DNA of 64,000 bases from Paenibacillus sp. FSL R5-0912 (lineage in GTDB: Bacteria > Bacillota > Bacilli > Paenibacillales > Paenibacillaceae): positions 5,704,001 to 5,768,000 of the forward strand of contig NZ_CP009282.1 of NCBI RefSeq assembly GCF_000758605.1, written 5' to 3'. Below are positions 25,777-35,159 of the stretch, piece after piece (positions within the stretch are counted from its first letter, which is position 1; each line of letters begins with the position of its first letter). The notes under the pieces are model-generated. The model was given only the letters and a program-made list of their open reading frames with translations, ran no database searches and was not told the origin of the DNA. The position numbers were made by a program, and so were the translations under genes.

Positions 25777-27327
25777 CTAAAAGTTCATTCTATATAAGCG
25801 ATTTCGCATTTTAATAATATCTGGACGTCTTTTTGAAAGACTTAATGAATCAACAATAAAAGTTGAATTAGCAGTTGGAATTAGTTCATGCTTAAACCCC
25901 TGTGAATAAGTGCGTTTAAATATTTCTTGTGTTGCCCCACCATATTCATCAACACGCTCACAGAACATGCCAGCTTTTATTAGATCATTTCGGTAAACAC
26001 AGGAGAAGTTCTCAACAAATCCTTTTATTGTTCCTTTTGTACCAAATAACCATTTTTTAGGCATTAGATTTTTGACAAATTCACTAATAGCATTGGAATG
26101 CATACTTATACGCTGATCGCAAAATACTAAAATATCACCACTTGCCTCTATGATCCCTACATTACGAGCTCTAGCTAGCCCATAATCATTTTCCTTTCGG
26201 GATGTGTTTCGATATACAACTGGAAAAGAGACTGAACGTGCAAATTCCTCTATTACTGACTGATTTTCACTATTCGGATTGTCATCACAGATAATTAACT
26301 CTTTATTAACATAATCTTGGGCAGCAATAGATTGTAAACAATTAAGTATTGTATGATTATATTCATAAATTGTTACAATTACAGAGACTGGGGTTCCAGG
26401 AAAAAGGGAACGGTAAAGCTTTTGATAATTGTATGCTCTGCGTTCGTCTGCTTGTTTTGAGCCAATTTGCCAAGCTCTCTCGCGCATAATTAAGAGCTCT
26501 TGCTCGTTGCTCAGAAGATTCTCAATAGCATTTGTCAATGAAGCGACATCATTTAATGGAGACTCTAATAATCGCATACAATTCTTTTTGTTAAGTTCTG
26601 GCACATGTCCGACTAAACGGGAAAGAATGGGCACCCCAGAGATCATGGCCTCTAATATGGAAACAGGTCCAATCTCACTTTCATCCGAATTACAAACGAA
26701 TAAGGTAGATTGATAATACAATTGTTGAAGTTCTTCCTTACTCATCTCTTGTCGGTAAGTAACACTTCCAGTTTCTAACACTTTAGTTAAATAGCTTTCA
26801 TCCGATTTTCGACCAACCAATAAAAGGTTTAGCCCAAGGTTACGGCATGCAACTGCTACTTCAAAAACTCCCTTTTCTTGCTTTATTTCATCGGTAACCA
26901 TAATCAAATTTTTATTCTTCGTCCACTTGTCATTAAAAGTCCAGAAATTAGTATCCACTGTTAAAGAAATAAACACGCTGCCACGTATTCTTCTTTGCAT
27001 CGTTTTATTTGAATAGACTACTTTATCAAACATGCTATATTGACTGTTATTTAGATCATCAGGAATATGGTTGGTTAATATTTTTTTCTTTTCTGAAAGC
27101 CAGGAATACCTGTTTAATAGCAAAAGCGCAGTATGAGGATGTTGAAAATCAATAATGTCTGCATCCTTACCGTATTTTTCGAATCGCATAAGTTGAGAAG
27201 TACTTGGGGTTGTAGGATGTACATCGAAAACTTGGTAATCATAGCGATCCATATAGGGCAATAAACCATTAGCTAGATAATCTATATCTGAACCGATCTG
27301 GTCAATTACGCTAACTATTTTCAACAA
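25777..27327 (-). CDS. Two-domain glycosyltransferase (GT4 then GT2)
   Basis: About 516 residues. The N-terminal part is a GT-B fold family 4 transferase, with the donor-site region ESEIGPVSILEAMISGVPIL at about residues 225-245. The C-terminal part is a GT-A family 2 transferase starting VSVIVTIYEYNHTILNCLQS with ICDDNPNSEN and ARARNVGIIEASGDILVFCD. TTG 27327 is preferred because AGGAGGGG lies 8 bp upstream. A GTG at 27384 keeps the frame open but encodes a non-conserved MSKQEYLLF stretch across the ribosome site. Two catalytic domains in one chain suggest consecutive additions of two sugars. Confidence 0.82.
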   Translation of the reverse strand: MLKIVSVIDQIGSDIDYLANGLLPYMDRYDYQVFDVHPTTPSTSQLMRFEKYGKDADIIDFQHPHTALLLLNRYSWLSEKKKILTNHIPDDLNNSQYSMFDKVVYSNKTMQRRIRGSVFISLTVDTNFWTFNDKWTKNKNLIMVTDEIKQEKGVFEVAVACRNLGLNLLLVGRKSDESYLTKVLETGSVTYRQEMSKEELQQLYYQSTLFVCNSDESEIGPVSILEAMISGVPILSRLVGHVPELNKKNCMRLLESPLNDVASLTNAIENLLSNEQELLIMRERAWQIGSKQADERRAYNYQKLYRSLFPGTPVSVIVTIYEYNHTILNCLQSIAAQDYVNKELIICDDNPNSENQSVIEEFARSVSFPVVYRNTSRKENDYGLARARNVGIIEASGDILVFCDQRISMHSNAISEFVKNLMPKKWLFGTKGTIKGFVENFSCVYRNDLIKAGMFCERVDEYGGATQEIFKRTYSQGFKHELIPTANSTFIVDSLSLSKRRPDIIKMRNRLYRMNF

Positions 27328-27492
27328 AATTATATCCCCTCCTTTCCTCCCACTATAAAATAATAAATACTCTTGTTTACTCACTCGTTCTTAGATTTTC
27401 CACTCACATCCTCAATTAACTTATGTCTCAAATTTAATCATTGTCACTTCATTTGAAAAAAAAGGCTACTGATTGTATCCCCCCCGGCCACA

Positions 27493-28152
27493 TCAGCGGG
27501 TATATCTTAAAAATTTTGCTGGGTTACCAACAACTACATTGTTTTTCGGAACATCACGCAAAACGGCACTATTCATCCCAACAAGTGAAAAATCACCTAT
27601 GGATACATTTTGTTTTATTGAGCTATTTGTTCCTATATAGCATGATTTACCAATTGCAACAACCCCGGAAATACAAACTCCACCTGCAATACAGGAGTAA
27701 TCGCCGATAACATCATCGTGACTTATCACTGTATTTGGAAGGATGATTACATGATCACCAATTTTAACATTTGATGTGATCGTGACATTCTGGAAAATAA
27801 CCGTCCCCCGACCAATATCAGACATGTTTGATATATGGGCAGTAGGATGAATAATAGTTTCGAATTTTTCGATACCGACTTTCGTCTTTGCTATAATAGA
27901 TTCTTTTTCCCAAAAATTCCGGGGACTTCCTATACCGTTCACAAAAAAATGCGATGAAGGAAGATCTATGGCAGTGGGAAGCGGGCCAAGAATGGGTAAC
28001 CCCGCAATCCTTTGTCCCCAATGATCTGGGTTATCATCAAGAAATCCGACACATTCATATTTTAATTGAATAGCATTAATGTCATTTATTGTATCCAAAA
28101 TATCAATACAGTTTCCACCTGTACCTAAGATAACAATGGGTCTGATTGTCAT
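27493..28152 (-). CDS. NeuD/PglD-family sugar O- or N-acyltransferase
   Basis: The 219-residue protein has the N-terminal PglD-type Rossmann domain (PIVILGTGGNCIDILDTIND, CVGFLDDNP) and then a left-handed beta-helix of hexapeptide repeats from about residue 100 (HPTAHISNMSDIGRGTVIFQ, IGDYSCIAGGVCISG). It ends in VVVGNPAKFLRYTR, the usual NeuD/PglD C-terminus. It acetylates an amino sugar nucleotide or a sialic-acid-like sugar. AAGGAGGGTGT lies just upstream of the ATG. It is the first gene of the leftward half and divergent from the CgeB-like gene. Confidence 0.87.
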   Translation of the reverse strand: MTIRPIVILGTGGNCIDILDTINDINAIQLKYECVGFLDDNPDHWGQRIAGLPILGPLPTAIDLPSSHFFVNGIGSPRNFWEKESIIAKTKVGIEKFETIIHPTAHISNMSDIGRGTVIFQNVTITSNVKIGDHVIILPNTVISHDDVIGDYSCIAGGVCISGVVAIGKSCYIGTNSSIKQNVSIGDFSLVGMNSAVLRDVPKNNVVVGNPAKFLRYTR

Positions 28153-28259
28153 TATTACACCCTCCTTGAAATTCGATTAGTTATATTAATGTATGAGGCA
28201 TTAAAAATGTGTTTTATCGGAAATTCCATTCATGTCTATGGAATGTTAAACATCCAATG

Positions 28260-28268
28260 CATACTATA
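28260..28268 (+). promoter_or_regulatory. Candidate -10 box for the rightward glycan operon
   Basis: CATACTATA fits CATANNNTA, the -10 form of sigma-K promoters, and lies 66 bp before the CgeB-like start. No matching AC is found at the usual 16-17 bp upstream distance, so the assignment is weak. Confidence 0.3.
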
Positions 28269-28334
28269 ATTTTGAAACTTGTAGATGGATTTTTCATGAG
28301 TGGATTGTATTGACTAATTTGAAAGGAGTAGCTT

Positions 28335-29264
28335 ATGGAAAAACTCAAGATATTATATATTAGCCGTGATTTTTCCAAAAAGACGGAAAAACATCCATAT
28401 TATCTCTCTCAGGCATTGTCTAAGGTAAGCGATTTAGTGCTATGGAGTGAGCCAGGGGATATTCAAAATATCCTGAATCATATCAGGTTTAGGCCGGATT
28501 TTATATTGATCAATGATCCGGTCGACAATCGTTCTCCCGTCATCACCGGACTCTCCTCTCTTAATATCCCATTCGGTGTTTTCATGTATGATCTTCATCG
28601 ACTCGTGCAAGAACGTATCCTTTTTATTGAGCAGAATCAGGTTCCATATATTTTTACACTTTGTCGAGATTACTTTATAAATAGGTATCCCAAATATCTC
28701 CAAAGAATGAGGTGGCTGCCTCACTTTGCCAATGAAGAGGTCTTTAAAGATTATGGGTTACCTAAAGACATCGATTGTTTAATGATGGGGGTAGCAAGGC
28801 GGTATTATCCGTTAAGAAAAGTCATGTATGATGCTTTAATAGATAAGCCTTTTTTTGTTTATCATCCACACCCTGGTTACGAAAACCAGGATGAAACCAG
28901 AAAAAATATTATTATAGGAGAAAAATATGCTAAGGAAATTAATCGAGCAAAATTATTTTTAACATGTGATTCAACTTTCCATTATCCATTAGCAAAGTAT
29001 TTTGAAGTTCCGGCTTGCAACACTCTTTTGCTTGCGCCCCCCTTACAAGAGCTAGAGGATATAGGATTTATACCGGATGTACACTTTGCCTCTATTAATG
29101 AAAAGAATTTCATGGAGAAGATTGAGTTCTATTTAACCCATGATCAAGAACGGGCAAAGATGGCAAATGAGGGTTATAGAATGGTTCATACAAAACATTC
29201 AGCGACGGTACGCGCCTTAGAGTTAGTAAATATGATTAAGGGTATCTTAGGTACTCACAATTGA
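28335..29264 (+). CDS. CgeB-like glycosyltransferase
   Basis: A 309-residue GT-B fold protein. The N-terminal half (KILYISRDFSKKTEKHPYYL, RPDFILINDP) and a C-terminal segment (AKYFEVPACNTLLLAPPLQE and then a glycogen-phosphorylase-like end with MANEGYRMVHTKHS) match the Glyco_trans_1_2/CgeB type found in spore-coat and crust glycan loci. AAAGGAG precedes the ATG. It heads the rightward operon of six tightly spaced genes ending at 34169. The acceptor and sugar are unknown. Confidence 0.75.
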   Translation: MEKLKILYISRDFSKKTEKHPYYLSQALSKVSDLVLWSEPGDIQNILNHIRFRPDFILINDPVDNRSPVITGLSSLNIPFGVFMYDLHRLVQERILFIEQNQVPYIFTLCRDYFINRYPKYLQRMRWLPHFANEEVFKDYGLPKDIDCLMMGVARRYYPLRKVMYDALIDKPFFVYHPHPGYENQDETRKNIIIGEKYAKEINRAKLFLTCDSTFHYPLAKYFEVPACNTLLLAPPLQELEDIGFIPDVHFASINEKNFMEKIEFYLTHDQERAKMANEGYRMVHTKHSATVRALELVNMIKGILGTHN

Positions 29265-29318
29265 TATAAGAAAGTGGAGTTACATTTTTTTAATTTGATA
29301 CCAAAAAGAGGGATACAA

Positions 29319-30014
29319 ATGATTGATAGATTTAGAGAGAATGCAAATATAGGTGAAATGGTCGTAATTCAGGAGGATGTCGTATTAGGGAAAAACGTTT
29401 CTATCGGGCATCATACGGCTATTTTGGGAAATACCCGAATTGGGGATAACGTAACGATAGGATCTCACTGTATTATCGGGGTTTATCCCGGTGGAAATGC
29501 AAATATGCGAAAAACGGAGACTACTTTACCTCCACTTGAGATCAAATCTAATGTCAAAATAGGAAATCATGTTTCGATTTACACGGGAACTATAATCTCT
29601 GAAGAAGCATTCATCGGGGATCAAGCAAGTATCCGTGAAAAAGTACGGATTGGAGCGAATACTGTCATAGGTCGAGGTGCCATGGTTGAATTAAATACAT
29701 CCATTGGTTCGCATTGCACCATCCAAACCTTAGCTTATGTTACGGCAGATACTACGATTGAAGATCACGTCTTCATTGGTCCCTGCGTTTCCATGTCCAA
29801 TGATAAATATATGGGAGCAAAAGAATATACATTGAGAGGTCCTTATATTAAGGAAGGAGCAAAAATAGGCAATAATGCATCATTGTTACCTGCCATCATT
29901 ATAGGTAAGAATACTGTGGTTGGTGCAGGGGCCGTTGTGACAAAAAATGTGCCGGATTTTGAGACAGTTGTAGGAAACCCGGCAAGAAAAGTACCGGATG
30001 AAACTACCTTGTAA
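29319..30014 (+). CDS. Left-handed beta-helix N-acetyltransferase (WbpD/WlbB-like)
   Basis: The 231-residue protein is almost wholly hexapeptide repeat ([LIV]-G-x4 type: VVLGKNVSIGHHTAILGNTR, IGDNVTIGSHCIIG, ending VVGNPARKVP). ATG 29319 is chosen for the GAGGG site 5 nt upstream; the open frame starts at 29274 without one. Next to an aminotransferase and a Gfo/Idh oxidoreductase, it fits the acetyltransferase that acetylates the 3-amino group of UDP-GlcNAc(3N)A. This is inferred from context plus family. Confidence 0.75.
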   Translation: MIDRFRENANIGEMVVIQEDVVLGKNVSIGHHTAILGNTRIGDNVTIGSHCIIGVYPGGNANMRKTETTLPPLEIKSNVKIGNHVSIYTGTIISEEAFIGDQASIREKVRIGANTVIGRGAMVELNTSIGSHCTIQTLAYVTADTTIEDHVFIGPCVSMSNDKYMGAKEYTLRGPYIKEGAKIGNNASLLPAIIIGKNTVVGAGAVVTKNVPDFETVVGNPARKVPDETTL

Positions 30015-30028
30015 AGGAATGAAAACAA

Positions 30029-31141
30029 ATGATACCTCAATTGGATTTGAAGGCGGAATACGAGAGTGTAAAGGATGAGATACAGAAGTCAGTGCATGAA
30101 GTTCTGGAAAGTGGATCCTATATTCTAGGGAATAAAGGAAAGCAAATTGAAAAATTGTTATCCGAATACGTAGGGACCTCTTATGGCATTGGGGTTGCGA
30201 ATGGGACAGATGCACTCCTTCTTTCATTGGAAGCCATGTCTATTGGGGATGGAGATGAAGTCATTACTCCCCCCTTTACCTTCTTTGCCACAGCAGAGGT
30301 TATTGCTCGTGTCGGGGCAAAGCCTGTTTTCGTCGATATTGATCCCATAACGTATAATATGAACCCCGCTTTGATTGAACAAGCGATAACAAAAAAAACG
30401 AAAGCAATTATGGTTGTACACCTTTTCGGACAATCGGCAGATATGGAAAAGATTATGGAAATAGCCAAAAAATATCGTTTAAAGGTTATTGAGGATGCAT
30501 GCCAATCCATCGGAGCCACTTTTAATGGAAAAAAAGTAGGATCATTTGGTGATACAGGTTGTTTTTCGTTTTTCCCTTCCAAAAATCTCGGAACATATGG
30601 AGATGGAGGTATGGTAGTAACGAGTGATAAGGATTTATATGAAAAAATTAAAGTATTGAGAAATCATGGAAGCGAAAAAAAATATATACATTCTGATATC
30701 GGTTTAAACAGCCGGTTAGATGAAATCCAAGCAGCCATATTAGAAGTGAAATTGAAGAGACTAGATGATTGGAATCAAAAAAGGAGAGAAATTGCGAACC
30801 GCTACTCAGAAAAGTTGATAGGTTTGGTTAAAACCCCTATTACGGTTAAGAATCGGGAACACGTCTTTCACCAATACAGCATTGAAACAGACAATCGCGA
30901 CGAATTAGCCTCATACCTAAACCATAGAAAAATTGCTACAGGCATCTATTATCCCCTACCCCTTCATCTTCAACCTGTCTTCCAGGAACTCGATTATCAA
31001 AAAGGAGACTTTCCAATAGCAGAAAAGGTTTCGGAAAAAATCCTGGCCCTGCCGATTTATCCAACGTTAAAAGAATACGAACAAGATGATGTAATATCCT
31101 CAATTAAAGAATTTAAGGGTGATAGTAATGGAATTAATTAA
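30029..31141 (+). CDS. DegT/DnrJ/EryC1/StrS aminotransferase (WbpE/WlbC-like)
   Basis: A PLP-dependent sugar aminotransferase of 370 residues. It has VANGTDALLLSLEA near residue 57, ITPPFTFFATAEVIARVGAK, EDACQSIGA with the PLP Asp, and the PLP-lysine motif FFPSKNLGTYGDGG near residue 184. The close similarity in outline to enzymes that aminate UDP-3-keto-GlcNAcA, together with its neighbours, suggests the WbpE role. Its stop overlaps the start of the oxidoreductase. Confidence 0.85.
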   Translation: MIPQLDLKAEYESVKDEIQKSVHEVLESGSYILGNKGKQIEKLLSEYVGTSYGIGVANGTDALLLSLEAMSIGDGDEVITPPFTFFATAEVIARVGAKPVFVDIDPITYNMNPALIEQAITKKTKAIMVVHLFGQSADMEKIMEIAKKYRLKVIEDACQSIGATFNGKKVGSFGDTGCFSFFPSKNLGTYGDGGMVVTSDKDLYEKIKVLRNHGSEKKYIHSDIGLNSRLDEIQAAILEVKLKRLDDWNQKRREIANRYSEKLIGLVKTPITVKNREHVFHQYSIETDNRDELASYLNHRKIATGIYYPLPLHLQPVFQELDYQKGDFPIAEKVSEKILALPIYPTLKEYEQDDVISSIKEFKGDSNGIN

Positions 31142-32084
31142 TATTGGGGTAGCCGGAGTCGGAATTATGGGCATGAATCATTGCCGGACCCTGGATAAGA
31201 TGAAAAATGTCCATTTTGTTGGTGTTTATGATAACGATATGAAACGGTGCCTGAAAATAGCTAATGAGTACGATGTTTTTCCTTTTGCGTCATTTAGTGA
31301 ATTATTAAAAAAAGTGGATGCAGTCATCATTTCTGTTCCAACCAGTTTACATTTCACTTTCATCCAACAGGCATTGCAGGAAGGAAAACATGTTTTGGTT
31401 GAGAAACCATTCGTCAGTTCGATGAAAGAGGTGGAACAAATCAAACCATTAATCAAGGCTAAGAATGTCATTGTTCAGGTAGGACATGTGGAAAGATTCA
31501 ATCCGGTAATTCAACAGCTAAACAAAATTATCAATCGCCCCAAAATGATTTCCATTGAAACGAGGCGATTAGGGTCCCTCAACCGAGTGATAGACATAGA
31601 TGTTATTTTCGACCTTATGATCCATGACATTGATATTGTCTTAAGTTTGGTCGGAAGTCCGATTCAAAGCCTTTCTGCGGTAGGTTATAGCCTGACGGAA
31701 TCTGGGCAGATGGATGTGGCTAATGCTGTGCTTACTTTCAAAAATGGGGTCATAGCAAATCTGGTAGCCAACCGCTTATCCCAGGAAAAAGTAAGGACGT
31801 TGACAATCACCGAAAGAGATCGGTTGATCAAATCTGACTATATGACCAAAGAGTTATTTATCTATCAAAAAGTGGATTCTGTTATAGAAAAAAATCTATC
31901 CTACCGACAAGAAAGTATAGTTGAAAAGATCATCGTTCCCAACACTGAACCCCTTTTGGCTGAAATCGATCATTTTGTACAATCCATTCGAATGAAGCAT
32001 TGTTCCATTGTAGGACCTGAAGAAGCATCCAAAGCCTTGGAAGTCGCACAGATGATTAGAGCATACATCGAGGGGAACAAGTAA
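31128..32084 (+). CDS. Gfo/Idh/MocA oxidoreductase (WbpB/WlbA-like)
   Basis: An NAD(P)-dependent sugar dehydrogenase, about 318 residues. The N-terminal Rossmann motif GVAGVGIMGMNHCRTL is followed by the EKPFV motif (VLVEKPFVSS, near residue 95) with the conserved catalytic Lys, and by DLMIHDIDIV. ATG 31128 has AAGGG 8 nt upstream; a GTG three codons earlier is less likely. In the Wlb/Wbp pathway this family oxidises C3 of UDP-GlcNAcA, coupled to the aminotransferase encoded immediately upstream. Confidence 0.83.
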   Translation: MELINIGVAGVGIMGMNHCRTLDKMKNVHFVGVYDNDMKRCLKIANEYDVFPFASFSELLKKVDAVIISVPTSLHFTFIQQALQEGKHVLVEKPFVSSMKEVEQIKPLIKAKNVIVQVGHVERFNPVIQQLNKIINRPKMISIETRRLGSLNRVIDIDVIFDLMIHDIDIVLSLVGSPIQSLSAVGYSLTESGQMDVANAVLTFKNGVIANLVANRLSQEKVRTLTITERDRLIKSDYMTKELFIYQKVDSVIEKNLSYRQESIVEKIIVPNTEPLLAEIDHFVQSIRMKHCSIVGPEEASKALEVAQMIRAYIEGNK

Positions 32085-32100
32085 CAAGTGGAGGTGGACT

Positions 32101-33078
32101 ATGAGGCCTAAAATAAAAAATAGCACGATATTAGTTACCGGCGGTGCGGGATTTATAGGGAGTCACTTGGTAGAACAATTAATGATGAATGAAGCGAAAC
32201 AAGTCATAGTTGTTGACAATATGTTTTTAGGAAACAGAGAAAACTTATCAGACGCATTGTCCAAGGGAATGGTCTTATATGTAGATGATGCTGAATTAAA
32301 AGGCTCTCTGGAATATATAATTGAAAAACATAAGATTGATATTGTTTTCAACTGTGCCACCAAGGCATTGAATTATTCCTTTATCAATCCATCGAATGCC
32401 TATATGACAAATGTGATCGTTTTAAATAATCTGCTTGAGTTACAGAGAAAAGGAGCATTTAAAACACTCTGTCACTTTTCATCATCTGAGGTTTATGGCA
32501 GCGCACAATATGAGCCGATGGATGAACAGCATCCGATACTTCCAACTACGGCCTATGCTGCAGGCAAGGCCGCTGCTGACACCATGTTACACAGTTATGT
32601 TAACATGTTCGGTCTGGATGCGTTTATCGTCAGACCCTTTAATAATTATGGTCCTAGGCAAAATTATGAAGGCCCTCTATCAGGAGTGATTCCTGCAACG
32701 ATTATGAAATTGTTAAATGGTGATGCTCCGGAAATCCATGGAACCGGTCTACAAAGTAGAGACTATATTTATGTAGTAGATACAATCGATTCTATAATCA
32801 AGGTTTATGATGTGATTAAACGTGGAGATTGTGTAAATATTGCAGCCGGTAATCACATTTCCATTAAAGACATTATCTTAAAAATATCAAAAATCCTCAA
32901 TTATAAAGGTCCTATATTATATAAAGATTGTCGAGCGGCAGATGTAGCCTGTCATCATGCAGGCAATCAAAAGATCAAGTCGATGATTGATTTTAATGTA
33001 GTGGATTTTGATGAAGGGTTATTAAAAACGGTGCGATGGTATAAAGAAATATATAACAAGAGGAATGTTCTTAAATGA
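32101..33078 (+). CDS. NAD-dependent sugar epimerase/dehydratase
   Basis: An extended SDR, 325 residues, with the NAD motif TGGAGFIGSHLVEQL at about residues 13-27, the catalytic Ser in SSSEVYG and the Y-x3-K as YAAGK near residue 160, then RPFNNYGPRQNYEG. It overlaps the following aminotransferase by 4 bp. The pairing of a dehydratase/epimerase with a DegT enzyme suggests a second amino-sugar branch, for example a 4-keto intermediate that is then aminated. The exact substrate is not readable. Confidence 0.85.
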   Translation: MRPKIKNSTILVTGGAGFIGSHLVEQLMMNEAKQVIVVDNMFLGNRENLSDALSKGMVLYVDDAELKGSLEYIIEKHKIDIVFNCATKALNYSFINPSNAYMTNVIVLNNLLELQRKGAFKTLCHFSSSEVYGSAQYEPMDEQHPILPTTAYAAGKAAADTMLHSYVNMFGLDAFIVRPFNNYGPRQNYEGPLSGVIPATIMKLLNGDAPEIHGTGLQSRDYIYVVDTIDSIIKVYDVIKRGDCVNIAAGNHISIKDIILKISKILNYKGPILYKDCRAADVACHHAGNQKIKSMIDFNVVDFDEGLLKTVRWYKEIYNKRNVLK

Positions 33079-34169
33079 TAAAATTAATAAAACCTTATAT
33101 TACCTTTCAAGAAGTTGAAGAAGATTTCAAAAGAATATTTGAATCTGGAACTTTTACCAAAGGAGAATATGCAAACAAATTCTTACAGGAAATAAAAACT
33201 TATATAGGAGTCGATCATGCCTTCCTGACCACCTCTGCGACTACAGCATTGACAATGTGCTTAAAATCACTCGGAATAGGATTGGGAGACGAGGTGATCG
33301 TATCCGACTTTTCTTTTCCGGCAACCGTAAATGTTGTAGAGGATATCGGAGCGATGCCAATTTTTGCGGATGTGGATCAGGATACTTTCAATATGAAACC
33401 GGAAGAACTAGAAAGGAAAATAACCAAAAAAACAAAAGCAGTCATATTCGTGGATGCGTTCGGAAACCCAAGCGGAATATCTAAAATAAAAGGGATATGT
33501 GAAAAACATCAAATACCGTTGATTGAAGATGCTGCTTGTGCCATCGGGAGCAGTGAAAATGGAGTCAAAGTAGGTACAATCGCAGATCTTACCTGTTTTA
33601 GTTTTCATCCCCGGAAATTGCTTACGACTGGCGAAGGAGGAGTGATTACAACCAATAAGAAAGAAATCGCGGAAATTATGAGTGTTAAATTAAACCATGG
33701 AGCGATTGTCCGAGATGGAATGGCTGACTTCATTAATTATGGATATAATTACAGACTATCGGAGCTTCAGGCAGCAATGGGAATACAACAATTAATTAAA
33801 TTAGAATCAATTGTGAAAAGTAGGAACTGTATAGCTGACGAGTATAAAAAGAGACTCCATCTTTTAGGTTTTAAAAGGCAAAATTCACTGGACAATGTGA
33901 TTCATAATATTCAATCCCTCGTTTTTAGGGTTCCCGAAGGGATGAATAGAGATCATTTAATCGCTTATTTAACGGAAAATGGAATTGAATCCACAATAGG
34001 AACGTATTGCCTGAGCAACACAACTTATTATAAGAACAAGTATAATAGTGTTCAGCCAATTGCAAAATATCTTGAAAAAAATACCGTAACTCTTCCTTGT
34101 TATGATAACGTGGATCACAAATATATTAGCAACATAATAGAAAAATATGTGAGGACTCTCGAGGATTAA
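33075..34169 (+). CDS. DegT/DnrJ/EryC1/StrS aminotransferase, second copy
   Basis: The 364-residue PLP enzyme has TTSATTALTMCLKSLGIG near residue 55, DFSFPATVNVVEDIGAMP, EDAACAIGS and the PLP-lysine motif FSFHPRKLLTTGEGGV. It is distantly related to the 30029-31141 protein, so not a recent duplicate. It is translationally coupled to the SDR upstream and is the last gene before a strong terminator. Confidence 0.86.
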   Translation: MIKLIKPYITFQEVEEDFKRIFESGTFTKGEYANKFLQEIKTYIGVDHAFLTTSATTALTMCLKSLGIGLGDEVIVSDFSFPATVNVVEDIGAMPIFADVDQDTFNMKPEELERKITKKTKAVIFVDAFGNPSGISKIKGICEKHQIPLIEDAACAIGSSENGVKVGTIADLTCFSFHPRKLLTTGEGGVITTNKKEIAEIMSVKLNHGAIVRDGMADFINYGYNYRLSELQAAMGIQQLIKLESIVKSRNCIADEYKKRLHLLGFKRQNSLDNVIHNIQSLVFRVPEGMNRDHLIAYLTENGIESTIGTYCLSNTTYYKNKYNSVQPIAKYLEKNTVTLPCYDNVDHKYISNIIEKYVRTLED

Positions 34170-34212
34170 GCAGTCCAATGGGATGGCTGCCGATTTCTTC
34201 TATTTGAAAACA

Positions 34213-34255
34213 CCCGTCAAGGCTAAATGAACGCTTCGTGGCCTTGACGGGTTTA
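34213..34255 (+). terminator. Terminator of the rightward amino-sugar operon
   Basis: Perfect 11-bp arms CCCGTCAAGGC (34213-34223) and GCCTTGACGGG (34241-34251), then TTTACGG. It is 43 bp after the aminotransferase stop. Confidence 0.75.
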
Positions 34256-34375
34256 CGGTCCCGGACAACTACTCCAGCTATTTTCGGACAACCCGCCCCA
34301 TCCTCTTTTGGACATTATGTGATACGTAAGTTATCTTAAGCGATCATTCGCTAATAGACTTGAGGAGGGCATACT

Positions 34376-35038
34376 ATGAAGGTAGTTGTTTATACTTCAT
34401 TATTTGGTGATCATGATTCCGTTAAAGAACCCTTATGTATAGATAAAAGTGTGGATTATATTCTGTTTACGGATGACCCGAGCATAAAGTCTGAAAAATG
34501 GACGATTAAAGTATTGGAAAACCAATTTGAAAGCCCAAGAAAAATGGCTCGTTTAATCAAATTGTTATCTCATAAATTTCTACCAGAACATGACCTAAGC
34601 ATTTATTTGGATGCAAATTTCAAATTAAAAGCAAAAGATATTTATGAGATGATAGTGGAATGTCTAGAGGGCCAAGATATTGCCTTATACAAGCATCCAA
34701 GACGAAGCTGCACCTATCAAGAATTAGAACACTGTTTAAAAGTCAACAAAGTAAGCACCGAAATTGCGGACCGTGTAAAAATAAAGTATCTAAATGAAGG
34801 ATTTCCTCGTGATTATGGATTATTTGAGAGTGGATTTATTATTAGAAAAAACACGGAAAAAATAAACCAGTTGAATGAACTTTGGTGGAACGAAATCGCT
34901 ACTGGAAGCGAACGAGATCAGTGTTCTCTAGTGTATTGTCTGTGGAAATTGGGAATCACTGCAAATGAAATCAAAATTGGCCAACAAATTCGTATAAATC
35001 CCTATATCATTGGGTATAAACATAAAAATAATTCATAA
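34376..35038 (+). CDS. DUF616 glycosyltransferase-like protein
   Basis: The 220-residue protein has the DUF616 pattern: VVVYTSLFGDHDSVKEP at the N-terminus, YILFTDDP, IYLDANFKLKA (a D-x-N in place of DxD), HPRRSCTYQE, FESGFIIRKN and WWNEIATGSERDQCSL. The family is annotated as glycosyltransferase-like by fold; the donor is unknown. TTGAGGAGGG precedes the ATG. A second member is encoded at 41205-41948. Confidence 0.75.
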   Translation: MKVVVYTSLFGDHDSVKEPLCIDKSVDYILFTDDPSIKSEKWTIKVLENQFESPRKMARLIKLLSHKFLPEHDLSIYLDANFKLKAKDIYEMIVECLEGQDIALYKHPRRSCTYQELEHCLKVNKVSTEIADRVKIKYLNEGFPRDYGLFESGFIIRKNTEKINQLNELWWNEIATGSERDQCSLVYCLWKLGITANEIKIGQQIRINPYIIGYKHKNNS

Positions 35039-35159
35039 AAAAACCTTTTGTTTCAAAAAATTCTTGAATATATTTTGCAGACCGTTTAGGCATTTTAATT
35101 AAGCATAACAAAATTTAACGCATATTATTATATAAGACTATTTTGGGAGGGGCGTAAAA

